Shown: piece by piece, positions 8,799 through 17,029 of the stretch
Layout of the letters: every line of letters starts with the position of its first letter
Numbering within the stretch: the stretch's first letter is position 1
From: Streptomyces griseoluteus
GTDB taxonomy: Bacteria; Actinomycetota; Actinomycetes; Streptomycetales; Streptomycetaceae
Length of the DNA: 64,000 bases
Assembly: GCF_004784465.1 (NCBI RefSeq)
Contig: NZ_SRRU01000006.1
Coordinates: 62,001 to 126,000, forward strand
Direction: 5' to 3'
Position numbers and translations under genes: made by a program
The notes under the pieces: model-generated
What the model saw: only the letters and a program-made list of their open reading frames with translations
What the model was told of the DNA's origin: nothing
Database searches by the model: none

Positions 8799-9431
8799 AT
8801 GCCTCTCCTTCCCGAGGAGCCTCAGATTCACGAGAGTGCCCAGGGTCCCGTCGCGACTCCGGCCAGCAGCCGCGTCGCACCGACCCCTCGTCCCGTACCC
8901 GGCCCCCGCCCCGCGGCTCCGGCCCGCCCCGGCCGGCCCGGCCCCCCGCGGCCCGCGCCGCCGGCGCAGCGCGCGCCGCGTGACGTGTCCCCGGCCAAGC
9001 CGGGCCCGTCGGGTCCGGCCGTTCCCGCCGCTCCCGCGGCCGGTCCCCAGATCCAGCTGATCCCGGCCTCGGCCGAGGGCGCGCTCGACGCCGCCGAGGA
9101 GGCGCTGGACCTGCTGCTCGACTCCGGCCGCGCCCCCGGCGAGGTGCTGGTGCTCACCACCGGTGCCCGGCACCCGTGGGCCGAGCACGAACTGTCCTTC
9201 GGCGAGGCGTCCTACTGGGCGCAGCACGACGCCGGTGACGACGTCTTCTACGCCGACGGCGCCATGGCCGCCCGTGCCGCCTCCCGGCCCGTGGTCATCG
9301 TCGCCGTCAACGGAGACGACGCCGCCGCTGCCGCCACCGCCCTGCCGGTCGCCCACACGCGGGCCGGAGCCCTGCTGATCGTCTGCGGCGACCCGCAGCA
9401 GATCAACGCGGTGCTGGGCGCCGGGGTCTGA
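8799..9431 (+). CDS. Hypothetical protein, proline-rich N-terminus
   Basis: A 210-residue protein I do not recognise beyond being a typical Streptomyces conserved hypothetical. Residues 20-90 are Pro/Ala/Arg rich and probably disordered. The C-terminal 110 residues form a folded-looking domain (EVLVLTTGARHPWAEHELSFGEASYWAQ, VVIVAVNGDD, AGALLIVCGDPQQINAVLG). The last part recalls the C-terminal strand of superfamily I helicases, but there is no ATPase core. The start is ATG 8799, where the coding pattern begins; AT-rich TTTGATAAAA just upstream may contain the -10. It follows rnhB by 69 bases. Confidence 0.72.
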   Translation: MPLLPEEPQIHESAQGPVATPASSRVAPTPRPVPGPRPAAPARPGRPGPPRPAPPAQRAPRDVSPAKPGPSGPAVPAAPAAGPQIQLIPASAEGALDAAEEALDLLLDSGRAPGEVLVLTTGARHPWAEHELSFGEASYWAQHDAGDDVFYADGAMAARAASRPVVIVAVNGDDAAAAATALPVAHTRAGALLIVCGDPQQINAVLGAGV

Positions 9432-9575
9432 CCCCACCGCACGACCGACGGCGCCGCACGCGCCGGACAGCCGCTCCGCCGTGACAAGGCAGCGGGCGGC
9501 TGCTCGGCCCGCGCGGCGCCGCAGTGGTTTCCCGGCGCACGGTGCCGAAGTGCCCGGCGCCGGGCAGGAGTTCGC

Positions 9576-10196
9576 TCAGCGGGCCGCGGCCCGGCGCATG
9601 ACCTCGGAGACGGGGCCGCCGGTGCGCGGCATCAGGGGCGGCGACTCGGACAGGGCGAAGGACTCCGGGGCGGAGTGCGCGTGGGGATGGCGTCCGCCGC
9701 GCCCCTCGCCGAGCACCTGCCAGCCGTCGTGCGTCAGCGTGATGTACGCGCCGCAGCGCAGCCCGTGCAGCGTGCAGGCGTCACGCAGCCCCCACATCCA
9801 GGCGCCGTCCTCCTCCGTCCAGCGCGCGTCGCCCTCGCGGCAGTACAGCAGCACGGCGGTGCGCACCGGGGTCCGGCGGCGCAGATCGTGCGGGATGACC
9901 CGGCGCAACTGGTCCAGCAGCGCGTTGCGGAACATCCAGCCGTCCGCCGGGGCGGAGCGCCGGGTGAACGAGGCGCTGGCCAGCAGCCGTTCGTCCGGAT
10001 CGAGGACGGCCACGATCGCGGTGGACGGCCGCGGGCGATGGCGGACGTGCAGGCCGCTGACGACCTCGCGCGGGTTGCGCAGCAGGGGGATTCCGGCGGC
10101 GGCCCACTCCGCGGGTTCGAGCAGGCGGCTGACGGAAGCGGCGGACGCGGACGTCGACAACGAGGCCGCCGAGGACGAGGCGAATCCGAAGGTCAC
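9576..10196 (-). CDS. Conserved hypothetical protein
   Basis: A 206-residue protein not assignable to a family by eye. The N-terminus is Ser/Ala rich (about 25 residues). The middle has NPREVVSGLHVRHRPRPSTAIVAVLDPDERLLASASF and RNALLDQLRRVIPHDLRRRTPVRTAVLLYCREG, a strand-helix pattern somewhat like a RadC/JAB-type fold but without a clear HxH metal motif. GLRDACTLHGLRCGAYITLTHDGWQVLG follows. Start is ATG 10196. It is convergent with the hypothetical at 8799-9431 and lies downstream of the TetR gene on the same strand with a 262-base gap, so it probably has its own promoter. Confidence 0.7.
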   Translation of the reverse strand: MTFGFASSSAASLSTSASAASVSRLLEPAEWAAAGIPLLRNPREVVSGLHVRHRPRPSTAIVAVLDPDERLLASASFTRRSAPADGWMFRNALLDQLRRVIPHDLRRRTPVRTAVLLYCREGDARWTEEDGAWMWGLRDACTLHGLRCGAYITLTHDGWQVLGEGRGGRHPHAHSAPESFALSESPPLMPRTGGPVSEVMRRAAAR

Positions 10197-10458
10197 GTTC
10201 CTCCCTTCGGCTACGCGCCCACACTGCGGGCGAGGTCGGAATTCGGGGGAGCGCGCACCGCAGTGAAGCCCAGCCGGAACACGGGCGAGCCGTGCGGGGA
10301 GCGGACTTCAATTCTTCCTGTCGAACTTGATTGCGGCAACGAGCAATTGAGGCCGCCGACACTTATCTGATGGTCCGGGGCTTATATCCCTACCCACAGA
10401 GACCACGGACGACGCCTGTGACGGCACGAGGGCCGCTGACGGGCCGCCGGAGGGAGTT

Positions 10459-11163
10459 TCAGGCGCTGATGCGAGCAGAGGGTTCGCCCTCGTCCTCCTC
10501 GCCTTCCTCCGCCTCCGCGGGCCGCTGGGCCAGCAGGCGCTCGGCGCGGTCCGGAGCGAGGTCCAGGGTGGGCATGAGCTGGGGGAGAGTGATGCTGGGC
10601 AGCAGGTGTCTCAGCAGGACCGTCACCCGCTCGTCGAGGTCGGCGCGCTCGCACAGGATCTGCGACATCCACTGGATGCCGGTGAAGGAGCCGGCGAGCA
10701 ATTCGGCGGTCTCCGCCGGGTCCACGTGCGGCAGCAGCTCGCCGCGCTCCCGCGCCTCCGCGAGCAACTGGGTCAGCCGGTTCGCCCAGGACTGGAACGG
10801 CGTGCCGTGGAACGGGTTGCTGCGCTCCGGCCCCTCTCCCCACTGGTCCATCGCCAGGCCCACGCTGGCCCGCGTCAACGGGTCGTGCCGTAGCTGGTGC
10901 GCGAACAGCAGCCCCTGGTCGATGAGTTCCTGCATCTTGGTGCGCTGCGGCGGCAACGGGCCCACTTCGAGCTGGGCCGCGATCACCCCGAGGGCCAGCT
11001 CCTCCTTGGAGGCGAAGTGGAAGTACAGGCCACCCTTCGTGACCCCGGCGCGCGCGAGGATCTCGGTGATCGTGGCGGCGCTGTAACCGCGTTCGTCGAA
11101 GACGGCGGCCGCTGCCAGCAGAATCGTCTTGCGGGTCTGGATCGCGCGTGCTTGGCGTGCCAT
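10459..11163 (-). CDS. TetR-family gamma-butyrolactone receptor (ScbR/ArpA-like)
   Basis: Predicted DNA-binding repressor released by a gamma-butyrolactone signal, 234 residues. The N-terminus (RAIQTRKTILLAAAAVFDERGYSAATITEILARAGVTKGGLYFHFASKEELALGV) has the helix-turn-helix and the exact wording of the ScbR/ArpA/BarA group. The ligand domain continues the family pattern (RTKMQELIDQGLLFAHQLR, VDPAETAELLAGSFTGIQWMSQ). A tryptophan in the ligand pocket (W126 in PFQSWANRL) matches the one needed for butyrolactone binding in CprB/ArpA, so it is more likely a true receptor than a pseudo-receptor. The last 25 residues are acidic. It is divergent from an AfsA-like gene. Confidence 0.9.
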   Translation of the reverse strand: MARQARAIQTRKTILLAAAAVFDERGYSAATITEILARAGVTKGGLYFHFASKEELALGVIAAQLEVGPLPPQRTKMQELIDQGLLFAHQLRHDPLTRASVGLAMDQWGEGPERSNPFHGTPFQSWANRLTQLLAEARERGELLPHVDPAETAELLAGSFTGIQWMSQILCERADLDERVTVLLRHLLPSITLPQLMPTLDLAPDRAERLLAQRPAEAEEGEEDEGEPSARISA

Positions 11164-11212
11164 GGGCTGTCGCCCCTGTTTCTATGTCAGAGCTTGGTCA
11201 GGTTCGCACACG

Positions 11213-11237
11213 AAGAGAACCGGACTGTCAGTATTTT
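11213..11237. promoter_or_regulatory. ARE-like operator for the butyrolactone receptor
   Basis: On the minus strand the site reads AAATACTGAC, then AGTC, then CGGTTCTCTT. This fits the autoregulatory-element pattern ANAWACNNACYNNNCGGTTTKTTT bound by ScbR/FarA/BarA-type receptors with only a few mismatches (ACA for ACY, and CTC for TKT). It sits 50 bases before the receptor start and 48 bases before the afsA-like start, ideal for control of both genes. Confidence 0.65.
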
Positions 11238-11284
11238 GTCGAGGGGGAACGAGCCTTGATCACACCGGACTCAAAGGGCAATCC

Positions 11285-12340
11285 ATGTCTGAAGGCATCA
11301 GCTTCATAGCCGACCGCGCCGTCATCGGTACCTCATCGGCCGTACGGACGGTCATGACGCAGGCACCGGACCCCGCCGCATCGCCCGAAGACCAGACCGA
11401 CCCGCTGGTTCTTGTACCCGACTCCGGCGACACCGGTCAACCTCCCGTGCACGGCGGCCGGGCCACCGGAGAACTCGTGCACCGGCCGGACGCCGACGAC
11501 GCCTTCCCCCAGCAATGGACCCGGCTGGCCGAACACCGCTATCTGGTCGTCGCCGACTGGCCCGCCGCCCACCGCTTCTTCGCTCCGCTCCCCGGCGGGG
11601 TCCAGGACCCGCTGCTGGTCGCGGAGACCATGCGGCAGACCGCGATGATGCTGGCCCACGCCGAGTACGGCGTCCCGGCCGCCCACCACTTCGTGATGTG
11701 GGACATGGAGTACGCCCTCGCCACGGCCGGCTTCGGCCTTTCGGACGCCTCGGGCCGCGTCGACGTCGTCGTGCAGTGCTCCGAGGTCCAGATGCGGGCC
11801 AGGAGCCTGGCCGGGATGAGGGTGCGGCTCACCTTCCAGCGTGGCGGGCGGCTCCTGGCCACGAGTACCGGCAGCCTGAGCTGCACGTCGGAGCGGGCCT
11901 ACCGCAGGCTGCGCGGCGACAGGCTGGACGCCGCCGGCGATCCCGTGCCGCTGCTGGACGGCGTACCGCCCGAGCGGGTCGGACGGCGTGACCCCAGGGA
12001 CGTGGTGCTCGCGCCCTCTGAGGAGGGGGCCGGGTGGCGGCTGCGGCTCGACACCGCGCATCCCACGCTCTTCGCGCGGGCCAACGACCACGTCCCCGGC
12101 ATGGTGCTCCTGGAGGCCGCCCGGCAGGCCGCCGTCGCGCTGTCTCCCGAGGGGCGCTTCCTGCCCGCCTCGCTGGCGATCGCCTTCCACCGGTACGCCG
12201 AACTCGACGAGCCGTGTCTTGTCCGCGCCCGGCGCGAAACCTCCCCGGAGGGTGATGTCATCGTCCATGTCGAGGGCCTTCAGGGCGACGAGGCCGTCTT
12301 CACGGCCACCCTCGGCGACACCCCCGAGGTGGCCCGATGA
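11285..12340 (+). CDS. AfsA-like gamma-butyrolactone biosynthesis protein
   Basis: Predicted key enzyme of autoregulator synthesis; AfsA-family proteins join a beta-ketoacyl group to a glycerol-type acceptor. The 351-residue protein has two hot-dog AfsA repeats. The first (about 63-160) carries E114 and R117 in AETMRQT; the second (about 255-345) carries E277 and R280 in LLEAARQAA. These Glu/Arg pairs correspond to residues shown essential in ScbA. Start ATG 11285 (MSEGISFIADRAV) has AAAGGG about 6 bases upstream; the N-terminal 60 residues are longer than in many homologues, and an ATG at residue 24 is an alternative. Its last codons overlap the SDR gene. Confidence 0.9.
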   Translation: MSEGISFIADRAVIGTSSAVRTVMTQAPDPAASPEDQTDPLVLVPDSGDTGQPPVHGGRATGELVHRPDADDAFPQQWTRLAEHRYLVVADWPAAHRFFAPLPGGVQDPLLVAETMRQTAMMLAHAEYGVPAAHHFVMWDMEYALATAGFGLSDASGRVDVVVQCSEVQMRARSLAGMRVRLTFQRGGRLLATSTGSLSCTSERAYRRLRGDRLDAAGDPVPLLDGVPPERVGRRDPRDVVLAPSEEGAGWRLRLDTAHPTLFARANDHVPGMVLLEAARQAAVALSPEGRFLPASLAIAFHRYAELDEPCLVRARRETSPEGDVIVHVEGLQGDEAVFTATLGDTPEVAR

Positions 12341-13314
12341 CCCGGCGCCTGCTCATCACCGGATCGAGCGGTTTCATCGGAGGACACGTACTGAGGGCCG
12401 CGGGCGCCGCCGAGGACGTACGGCTCCGGCTGCTCGTCCGCACTCCGCCGACCACACCCGACCCGGACGCCGAGTACGTGTACGGCGACCTCACCGACAC
12501 CGCCTCGCTGCACGGCGTCTGCGCGGACGTGGACGGCGTCGTGCACTGTGCGGGGCTGATCGGCGGCGACGCGGAGCTGCTCCGCCAGGCCAACGACCTC
12601 GGCACCCGCGCCCTGGCGGACGAGGTGCGCCGGGCCGGAGTCACGCGGTTCGTGTACCTCAGCACGGCCGCCGTACACGGACGCGGGCCCTTCCGCGATG
12701 CCCGGCCCGGCGAAGTGCCCGTCGCTCCCGCCTCGGACACCAGTCGCACCCGCGCGGCCGCCGAGGAACACGTGCTCGGGGCGGGCGGAACGGTTCTGCG
12801 CCCCCACCTCGTTCATGGCCGGGGCGACCGCTGGGTGATCCCCGGCATCCTGGCCCTGCTGCGCACCCTGGGCGGCCTCCCGGACGGCTGGGCCGGGCTC
12901 CAGTCGATGATCGACGTCGAGACCCTGGGCCGGATCGCCGTCGCGGCGGCCACGACGGGCCCGGCGGACGGAGAGGGACGCGTCCACTACGTCACCCATC
13001 CCGATCCCGTGGCGGGGGAACTGCTGCTGTCCACCGTGGCGGAGACCTTCGGGATCTTCACCGAGGGCGCCCCGCGCATCTCGGCCGAGACCGCCCGGCA
13101 GCGGGTGCTCGGCCACCCCGCCGCCCGCCACCACCTCGGCATGCTCGCCGTCGACCACTGGTTCACCGACGAGTCGCTGTGGCGCGAGTTCGGCGTCGAA
13201 CCGGGCGCCGGATTCGCCGGGCGCTTCCCGGAGTACGCCGACTGGTATCGCGCCCAGGCCGGGTTGCCGCCATTGGAAGCCGTGCGTCGCCCGGCGTTTG
13301 AAAGGACGCGGTGA
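12337..13314 (+). CDS. NAD-dependent epimerase/dehydratase-like SDR, degenerate catalytic motif
   Basis: An extended short-chain dehydrogenase/reductase of 325 residues, translationally coupled to the AfsA-like gene (ATGA overlap), so probably part of butyrolactone processing as with ScbC-like genes. The nucleotide-binding motif LLITGSSGFIG at residues 5-15 and the FVYLSTAAVHG strand are normal. Where the family has YxxxK the protein reads T135-S-R-T-R139, followed by the normal AAAEEHVL helix. Tyr and Lys are both absent, so it may not be a standard oxidoreductase. The C-terminal part (DVETLGRIAVAAA, YADWYRAQ) looks intact. Confidence 0.85.
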   Translation: MTRRLLITGSSGFIGGHVLRAAGAAEDVRLRLLVRTPPTTPDPDAEYVYGDLTDTASLHGVCADVDGVVHCAGLIGGDAELLRQANDLGTRALADEVRRAGVTRFVYLSTAAVHGRGPFRDARPGEVPVAPASDTSRTRAAAEEHVLGAGGTVLRPHLVHGRGDRWVIPGILALLRTLGGLPDGWAGLQSMIDVETLGRIAVAAATTGPADGEGRVHYVTHPDPVAGELLLSTVAETFGIFTEGAPRISAETARQRVLGHPAARHHLGMLAVDHWFTDESLWREFGVEPGAGFAGRFPEYADWYRAQAGLPPLEAVRRPAFERTR

Positions 13315-13329
13315 CTTAAGGCGGCGTTT

Positions 13330-13367
13330 CCCAGATCCCGGCCACGCGTGCGCAGCCGCGATCTGGG
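13330..13367 (+). terminator. Hairpin after the butyrolactone operon
   Basis: CCCAGATC (13330-13337) and GATCTGGG (13360-13367) form a perfect 8-base stem around a GC-rich loop, 15 bases after the SDR stop and before the MFS gene. Confidence 0.5.
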
Positions 13368-13420
13368 TCGCGCCCGGCGCGGCTCGGCCCACGAGCGAGC
13401 GCCGCTGGTAGGACCGGATC

Positions 13421-14695
13421 ATGACGCGAGGAACCGGCCGCCCCCTGCTCGCCACCAGCCTGCGCTCCCTCAAGGTGCGCAACTTCCGGCTCTTCGCGGC
13501 GGGCCAGATCGCCTCCGCCACCGGCACCTGGATGATGGCCGTCGCCCAGGACTGGCTCGTACTGGAGCTGACCGGCGACTCCGGCGGGGCACTCGCCACC
13601 GTCACCGCCCTCCAGTTCACCCCGGTCCTCCTGCTGACCCTCTACGGCGGCCGGCTCGCCGACCGGTACGACAAACGCGCCCTCCTGACCGGCGCCAACA
13701 TCGCGTCCGGCGTCTTCGCCCTCGCCCTCGGCCTGCTCGTGACCGCCGACGCCGCCCGGCTCTGGCACATCTACGTCGCGGCCGCCGCGCTCGGCGTGGC
13801 CAACGCCGTGGAGGTCCCGGCCCGGCTGTCCTTCATCACCGAACTCGTCGGCCCCGAACTGCTCCCCAACGCCTCCGCGCTGAGCGGCGCCTACTTCAAC
13901 ATCGCGCGCGTGCTGGGCCCTTCGCTGGCCGGGCTGCTCATCCAGTGGTCGGGCACGGGGACCGTGATGCTGCTCAACGCCGTCAGCTACACGGCCGCGG
14001 TCGCCGGGCTGCGCGCCATGCGCCCGGCGGAGCTGCACCGCGCGCCCCGCACCGACACGCCCGCGCGCGTCATCGAGGGCCTGGCCCATCTGCGGACCCG
14101 GCCCGACCTGCTCACGACACTCGCCCTGGTCGCGGCGGTCGCCCTCTTCGGCCTCAACCTGCCCCTGACACTGCCGCTCATGGCCCGCGTGGTGTTCCAC
14201 ACCGAGGCCGCGTCCTTCGGCCTCCTCACCGCCGCGCTCGCCGGCGGCTCCCTGCTGGCCGCGCTGGTCGGCACCCTGCGCCGGACCCGCCCCTCGGCGC
14301 GGCTGGTGGCCGCCTGGGGATGCGGGTTCGGGGCACTGGAGCTGATCACGGGGTGGGCGCCGAACCTGTCCGTCGCACTGGCGCTGCTGGTGCCGACCGG
14401 ATTCGCCTCGCTCTACTTCGTCCAGGCGGCGAACCACCGCATCCAACTGGGCGGCGACCCGGCTCACCGGGGCCGGGTGATGGCCCTCTACACCGTGATC
14501 CTGCAGGGCAGCACCCCGCTCGGCGCCCTCTTCGTCGGCACCGCCACCCACACCCTCGGCGCCCGCTCGGGACTGTGGGCGGGCGGACTGTTCGCACTGC
14601 TCGCCGCCCTCATTGCCCTGGCCGGGGCACGCGCGGACGCGCCGGTCCCTGCGTCAGAGGAGGAGCGGGTCCGGCCGACGGGGAGCCGTCCGTAA
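13421..14695 (+). CDS. MFS transporter (DHA3-like exporter)
   Basis: Major facilitator family membrane protein, 424 residues, about 12 hydrophobic segments beginning at LFAAGQIASATGTWMMAVAQDWLVL. The motif A region GGRLADRYDKRALL lies between segments 2 and 3, as in drug and macrolide exporters of the DHA3/EntS type. It follows the butyrolactone operon on the same strand but is separated from it by about 100 bases and a hairpin, so joint function is only possible. TAGGAC at 13409-13414 before ATG 13421 may be a -10. The substrate cannot be predicted. Confidence 0.88.
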   Translation: MTRGTGRPLLATSLRSLKVRNFRLFAAGQIASATGTWMMAVAQDWLVLELTGDSGGALATVTALQFTPVLLLTLYGGRLADRYDKRALLTGANIASGVFALALGLLVTADAARLWHIYVAAAALGVANAVEVPARLSFITELVGPELLPNASALSGAYFNIARVLGPSLAGLLIQWSGTGTVMLLNAVSYTAAVAGLRAMRPAELHRAPRTDTPARVIEGLAHLRTRPDLLTTLALVAAVALFGLNLPLTLPLMARVVFHTEAASFGLLTAALAGGSLLAALVGTLRRTRPSARLVAAWGCGFGALELITGWAPNLSVALALLVPTGFASLYFVQAANHRIQLGGDPAHRGRVMALYTVILQGSTPLGALFVGTATHTLGARSGLWAGGLFALLAALIALAGARADAPVPASEEERVRPTGSRP

Positions 14696-14737
14696 GGCGA
14701 GTGGCCGGATGTCAGTGGGGTGCGGTTGCATGGGGGC

Positions 14738-16900
14738 ATGAACGACCTGGAGCAGTTGCGTACCGAAGCCGACGCCGTCCTCGCCGAGCTGGTCGGCGCG
14801 CCGGAGGGTTCGGCGCGGCTGCGGGAGGACCAGTGGGAGGCGGTCAAGGCCCTGGTGGTGGACCGGCGCCGGGCCCTGGTCGTGCAGCGCACCGGCTGGG
14901 GCAAATCGGCCGTGTACTTCGTGGCCACCGCGCTGCTCCGCCGTCGCGGCTCGGGTCCCACGGTGATCGTCTCGCCGCTGCTGGCGCTGATGCGCAACCA
15001 GGTCGAGTCGGCCGCGCGGGCAGGCATCCAGGCCCGCACCATCAACTCGGCCAACCCCGAGGAGTGGGATGCCATCCACGAGGAGGTGGAGCGCGGCGAG
15101 GTCGACGTGCTGCTGGTGAGCCCGGAACGGCTCAACTCCGTCGACTTCCGCGACCGCATGCTGCCCAAGCTGGCGGCCACCACCGGCCTGCTGGTCGTGG
15201 ACGAGGCGCACTGCATCTCCGACTGGGGCCACGACTTCCGCCCCGACTACCGCAGGCTTCGCACCATGCTCCAGGAACTGGCGCCCGGCGTGCCCGTGCT
15301 CGCCACGACCGCCACGGCCAACGCGCGCGTCACGGCGGACGTGGCCGAGCAACTGGGCACCGGCGCGGGCGAGGCGCTGGTGCTGCGGGGGCGGCTGGAC
15401 CGGGAGAGCCTGCGGGTCGGCGTGGTGCGGCTGCCCGACGCGGCGCACCGGCTGGCGTGGCTGGCGGAGCACCTGAACGAGCTGCCGGGCTCCGGGATCA
15501 TCTACACGCTGACCGTCTCGGCCGCCGAGGAGGTCACCGCCTACCTCCGCGCACGCGGCTTCGCCGTCGCCTCCTACACCGGCCGGACGGAGAACGCCGA
15601 CCGCCAGCAGGCCGAGGCCGACCTGCTGGACAACCGTGTCAAAGCCCTGGTGGCGACCTCCGCGCTGGGCATGGGCTTCGACAAGCCCGACCTGGGCTTC
15701 GTCGTCCACCTCGGCTCGCCGTCCTCCCCGATCTCCTACTACCAGCAGGTGGGCCGCGCGGGCCGAGGCGTCGAACACGCCGATGTGCTGCTGCTGCCGG
15801 GCAAGGAGGACGAGGCGATCTGGCGGTACTTCGCCGAGGTCGCCTTCCCGCCCGAGTCCCAGGTCCGCCAGACCCTGGCCGCCCTCGCCGACGCGGGCCG
15901 CCCGCTGTCCGTGCCCGCGCTGGAATCGCTGGTGGACCTGCGGCGCACCCGGCTGGAACTCATGCTCAAGGTGCTGGACGTGGACGGCGCCGTGCACCGG
16001 GTGAAGGGCGGCTGGACGGCCACCGGCGCCGAATGGGTCTACGACGCCGAACGCTACGCCTGGGTCGCCCGCCAGCGCGCCGCCGAACAGCAGGCCATGC
16101 GGGACTACGTCGGCACGGACGAGTGCCGGATGGCCTTCCTGCGCCGCCAGCTCGACGACGTGGAGATCACTCCGTGCGGGCGCTGCGACAACTGCGCGGG
16201 TGCCTGGATCGACACGGCCGTCTCCGCCGAGGCGCTGACAGCCGCCGCCGGTGAACTGGACCGGCCCGGCGTGGAGATCGAGCCGCGCCGCATGTGGCCC
16301 ACGGGGATGCCCGCGCTGGGCATCGACCTCAAGGGCCGCATCCCGGCGAAGGAGCAGTGCGCCACCGGGCGTGCCCTGGGCCGGCTCTCGGACATCGGCT
16401 GGGGCAACCGGCTCCGGCCGCTGCTGGCCGAGCAGACGCCTGACGGGCCGGTCCCGCAGGACGTGCTGAAGGCCGTGGTGGAGGTCCTCGCGGACTGGGC
16501 GCGCTCGGCCGGTGGGTGGGCGTCGAACACGCCGGACGCCATGGCCCGTCCGGTCGGTGTCGTCGCCATGCCCTCGGTGAGCCGACCGCAGCTTGTCGCC
16601 TCGCTCGCGGAGCGGGTGGCCGAGATCGGGCGGCTGCCGTATCTGGGTGCGCTCGCGTACAGCGGGGAGGCCGGGGCGCATCAGGCACATCGCAGCAACT
16701 CGGCTCAGCGGCTGCAGGCGCTGGCGTCGGCCTTCACGGTGCCGGGCGAACTGGCGGAGGCTCTGGCCGGTGCTCCGGGGCCGGTGCTGCTCGTGGACGA
16801 CCGGACCGAGTCCGGGTGGAGTCTGGCGGTCGCGGCGCGGTTGTTGCGGCGGGCGGGGGCGGGGGAAGTTCTGCCGTTGGTGCTGGCTGCGGCGGGGTGA
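14738..16900 (+). CDS. RecQ-family ATP-dependent DNA helicase
   Basis: 3'-5' DNA helicase of 720 residues acting in recombination and repair. Motif I is QRTGWGKSAVYF with K56, where most RecQ proteins have TGxGKS after a proline. Motif II is DEAHCISDWGHDFR at 155-168; TTATAN, SALGMGFDKPD and YYQQVGRAGRG follow. A zinc site is seen as C463, C480, C483 and C486 (CGRCDNC). The region after 500 is Streptomyces-type and ends in a phosphoribosyltransferase-like strand (VLLVDDRTESGWSL), recalling RecQ-PRTase fusions. Start is ATG 14738; a GTG at 14720 is the alternative. Confidence 0.93.
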   Translation: MNDLEQLRTEADAVLAELVGAPEGSARLREDQWEAVKALVVDRRRALVVQRTGWGKSAVYFVATALLRRRGSGPTVIVSPLLALMRNQVESAARAGIQARTINSANPEEWDAIHEEVERGEVDVLLVSPERLNSVDFRDRMLPKLAATTGLLVVDEAHCISDWGHDFRPDYRRLRTMLQELAPGVPVLATTATANARVTADVAEQLGTGAGEALVLRGRLDRESLRVGVVRLPDAAHRLAWLAEHLNELPGSGIIYTLTVSAAEEVTAYLRARGFAVASYTGRTENADRQQAEADLLDNRVKALVATSALGMGFDKPDLGFVVHLGSPSSPISYYQQVGRAGRGVEHADVLLLPGKEDEAIWRYFAEVAFPPESQVRQTLAALADAGRPLSVPALESLVDLRRTRLELMLKVLDVDGAVHRVKGGWTATGAEWVYDAERYAWVARQRAAEQQAMRDYVGTDECRMAFLRRQLDDVEITPCGRCDNCAGAWIDTAVSAEALTAAAGELDRPGVEIEPRRMWPTGMPALGIDLKGRIPAKEQCATGRALGRLSDIGWGNRLRPLLAEQTPDGPVPQDVLKAVVEVLADWARSAGGWASNTPDAMARPVGVVAMPSVSRPQLVASLAERVAEIGRLPYLGALAYSGEAGAHQAHRSNSAQRLQALASAFTVPGELAEALAGAPGPVLLVDDRTESGWSLAVAARLLRRAGAGEVLPLVLAAAG

Positions 16901-16965
16901 GGTCGGCTGTCGGGGGCAGGGCCCGTGGGGCGGGCGGGTGTTGCTTGTCGTGTCCCTGCTTCGAC

Positions 16966-16974
16966 TTATCCACA
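16966..16974 (+). promoter_or_regulatory. DnaA box (perfect TTATCCACA)
   Basis: Exact match to the strong TTATNCACA DnaA box, followed 16 bases later by a second identical copy in the same orientation. It lies between the RecQ-like gene and the DUF4192 gene. Confidence 0.6.
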
Positions 16975-16981
16975 GGACCCG

Positions 16982-16990
16982 TTATCCACA
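16982..16990 (+). promoter_or_regulatory. DnaA box, second tandem copy
   Basis: Second TTATCCACA in the same direction, 16 bases start to start from the first, and 40 bases before the ATG of the DUF4192 gene. This position could allow DnaA to control that promoter. Confidence 0.6.
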
Positions 16991-17029
16991 GGCCCAGCGG
17001 GATTTCCAGATTCGCGGGATCGTCGGCGC

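Noticed and set aside
6897..9437. 846-codon minus-strand frame across four genes
   Set aside because: It is antisense to the ADP-ribosylglycohydrolase, rnhB and others, which have clear motifs; the translated product is Gly/Arg/His-rich noise.
13348..16254. 968-codon plus-strand frame over the MFS and RecQ genes
   Set aside because: It is off-frame with respect to both, and its product is Arg/Pro/Gly-rich, typical of shifted GC-rich coding sequence.
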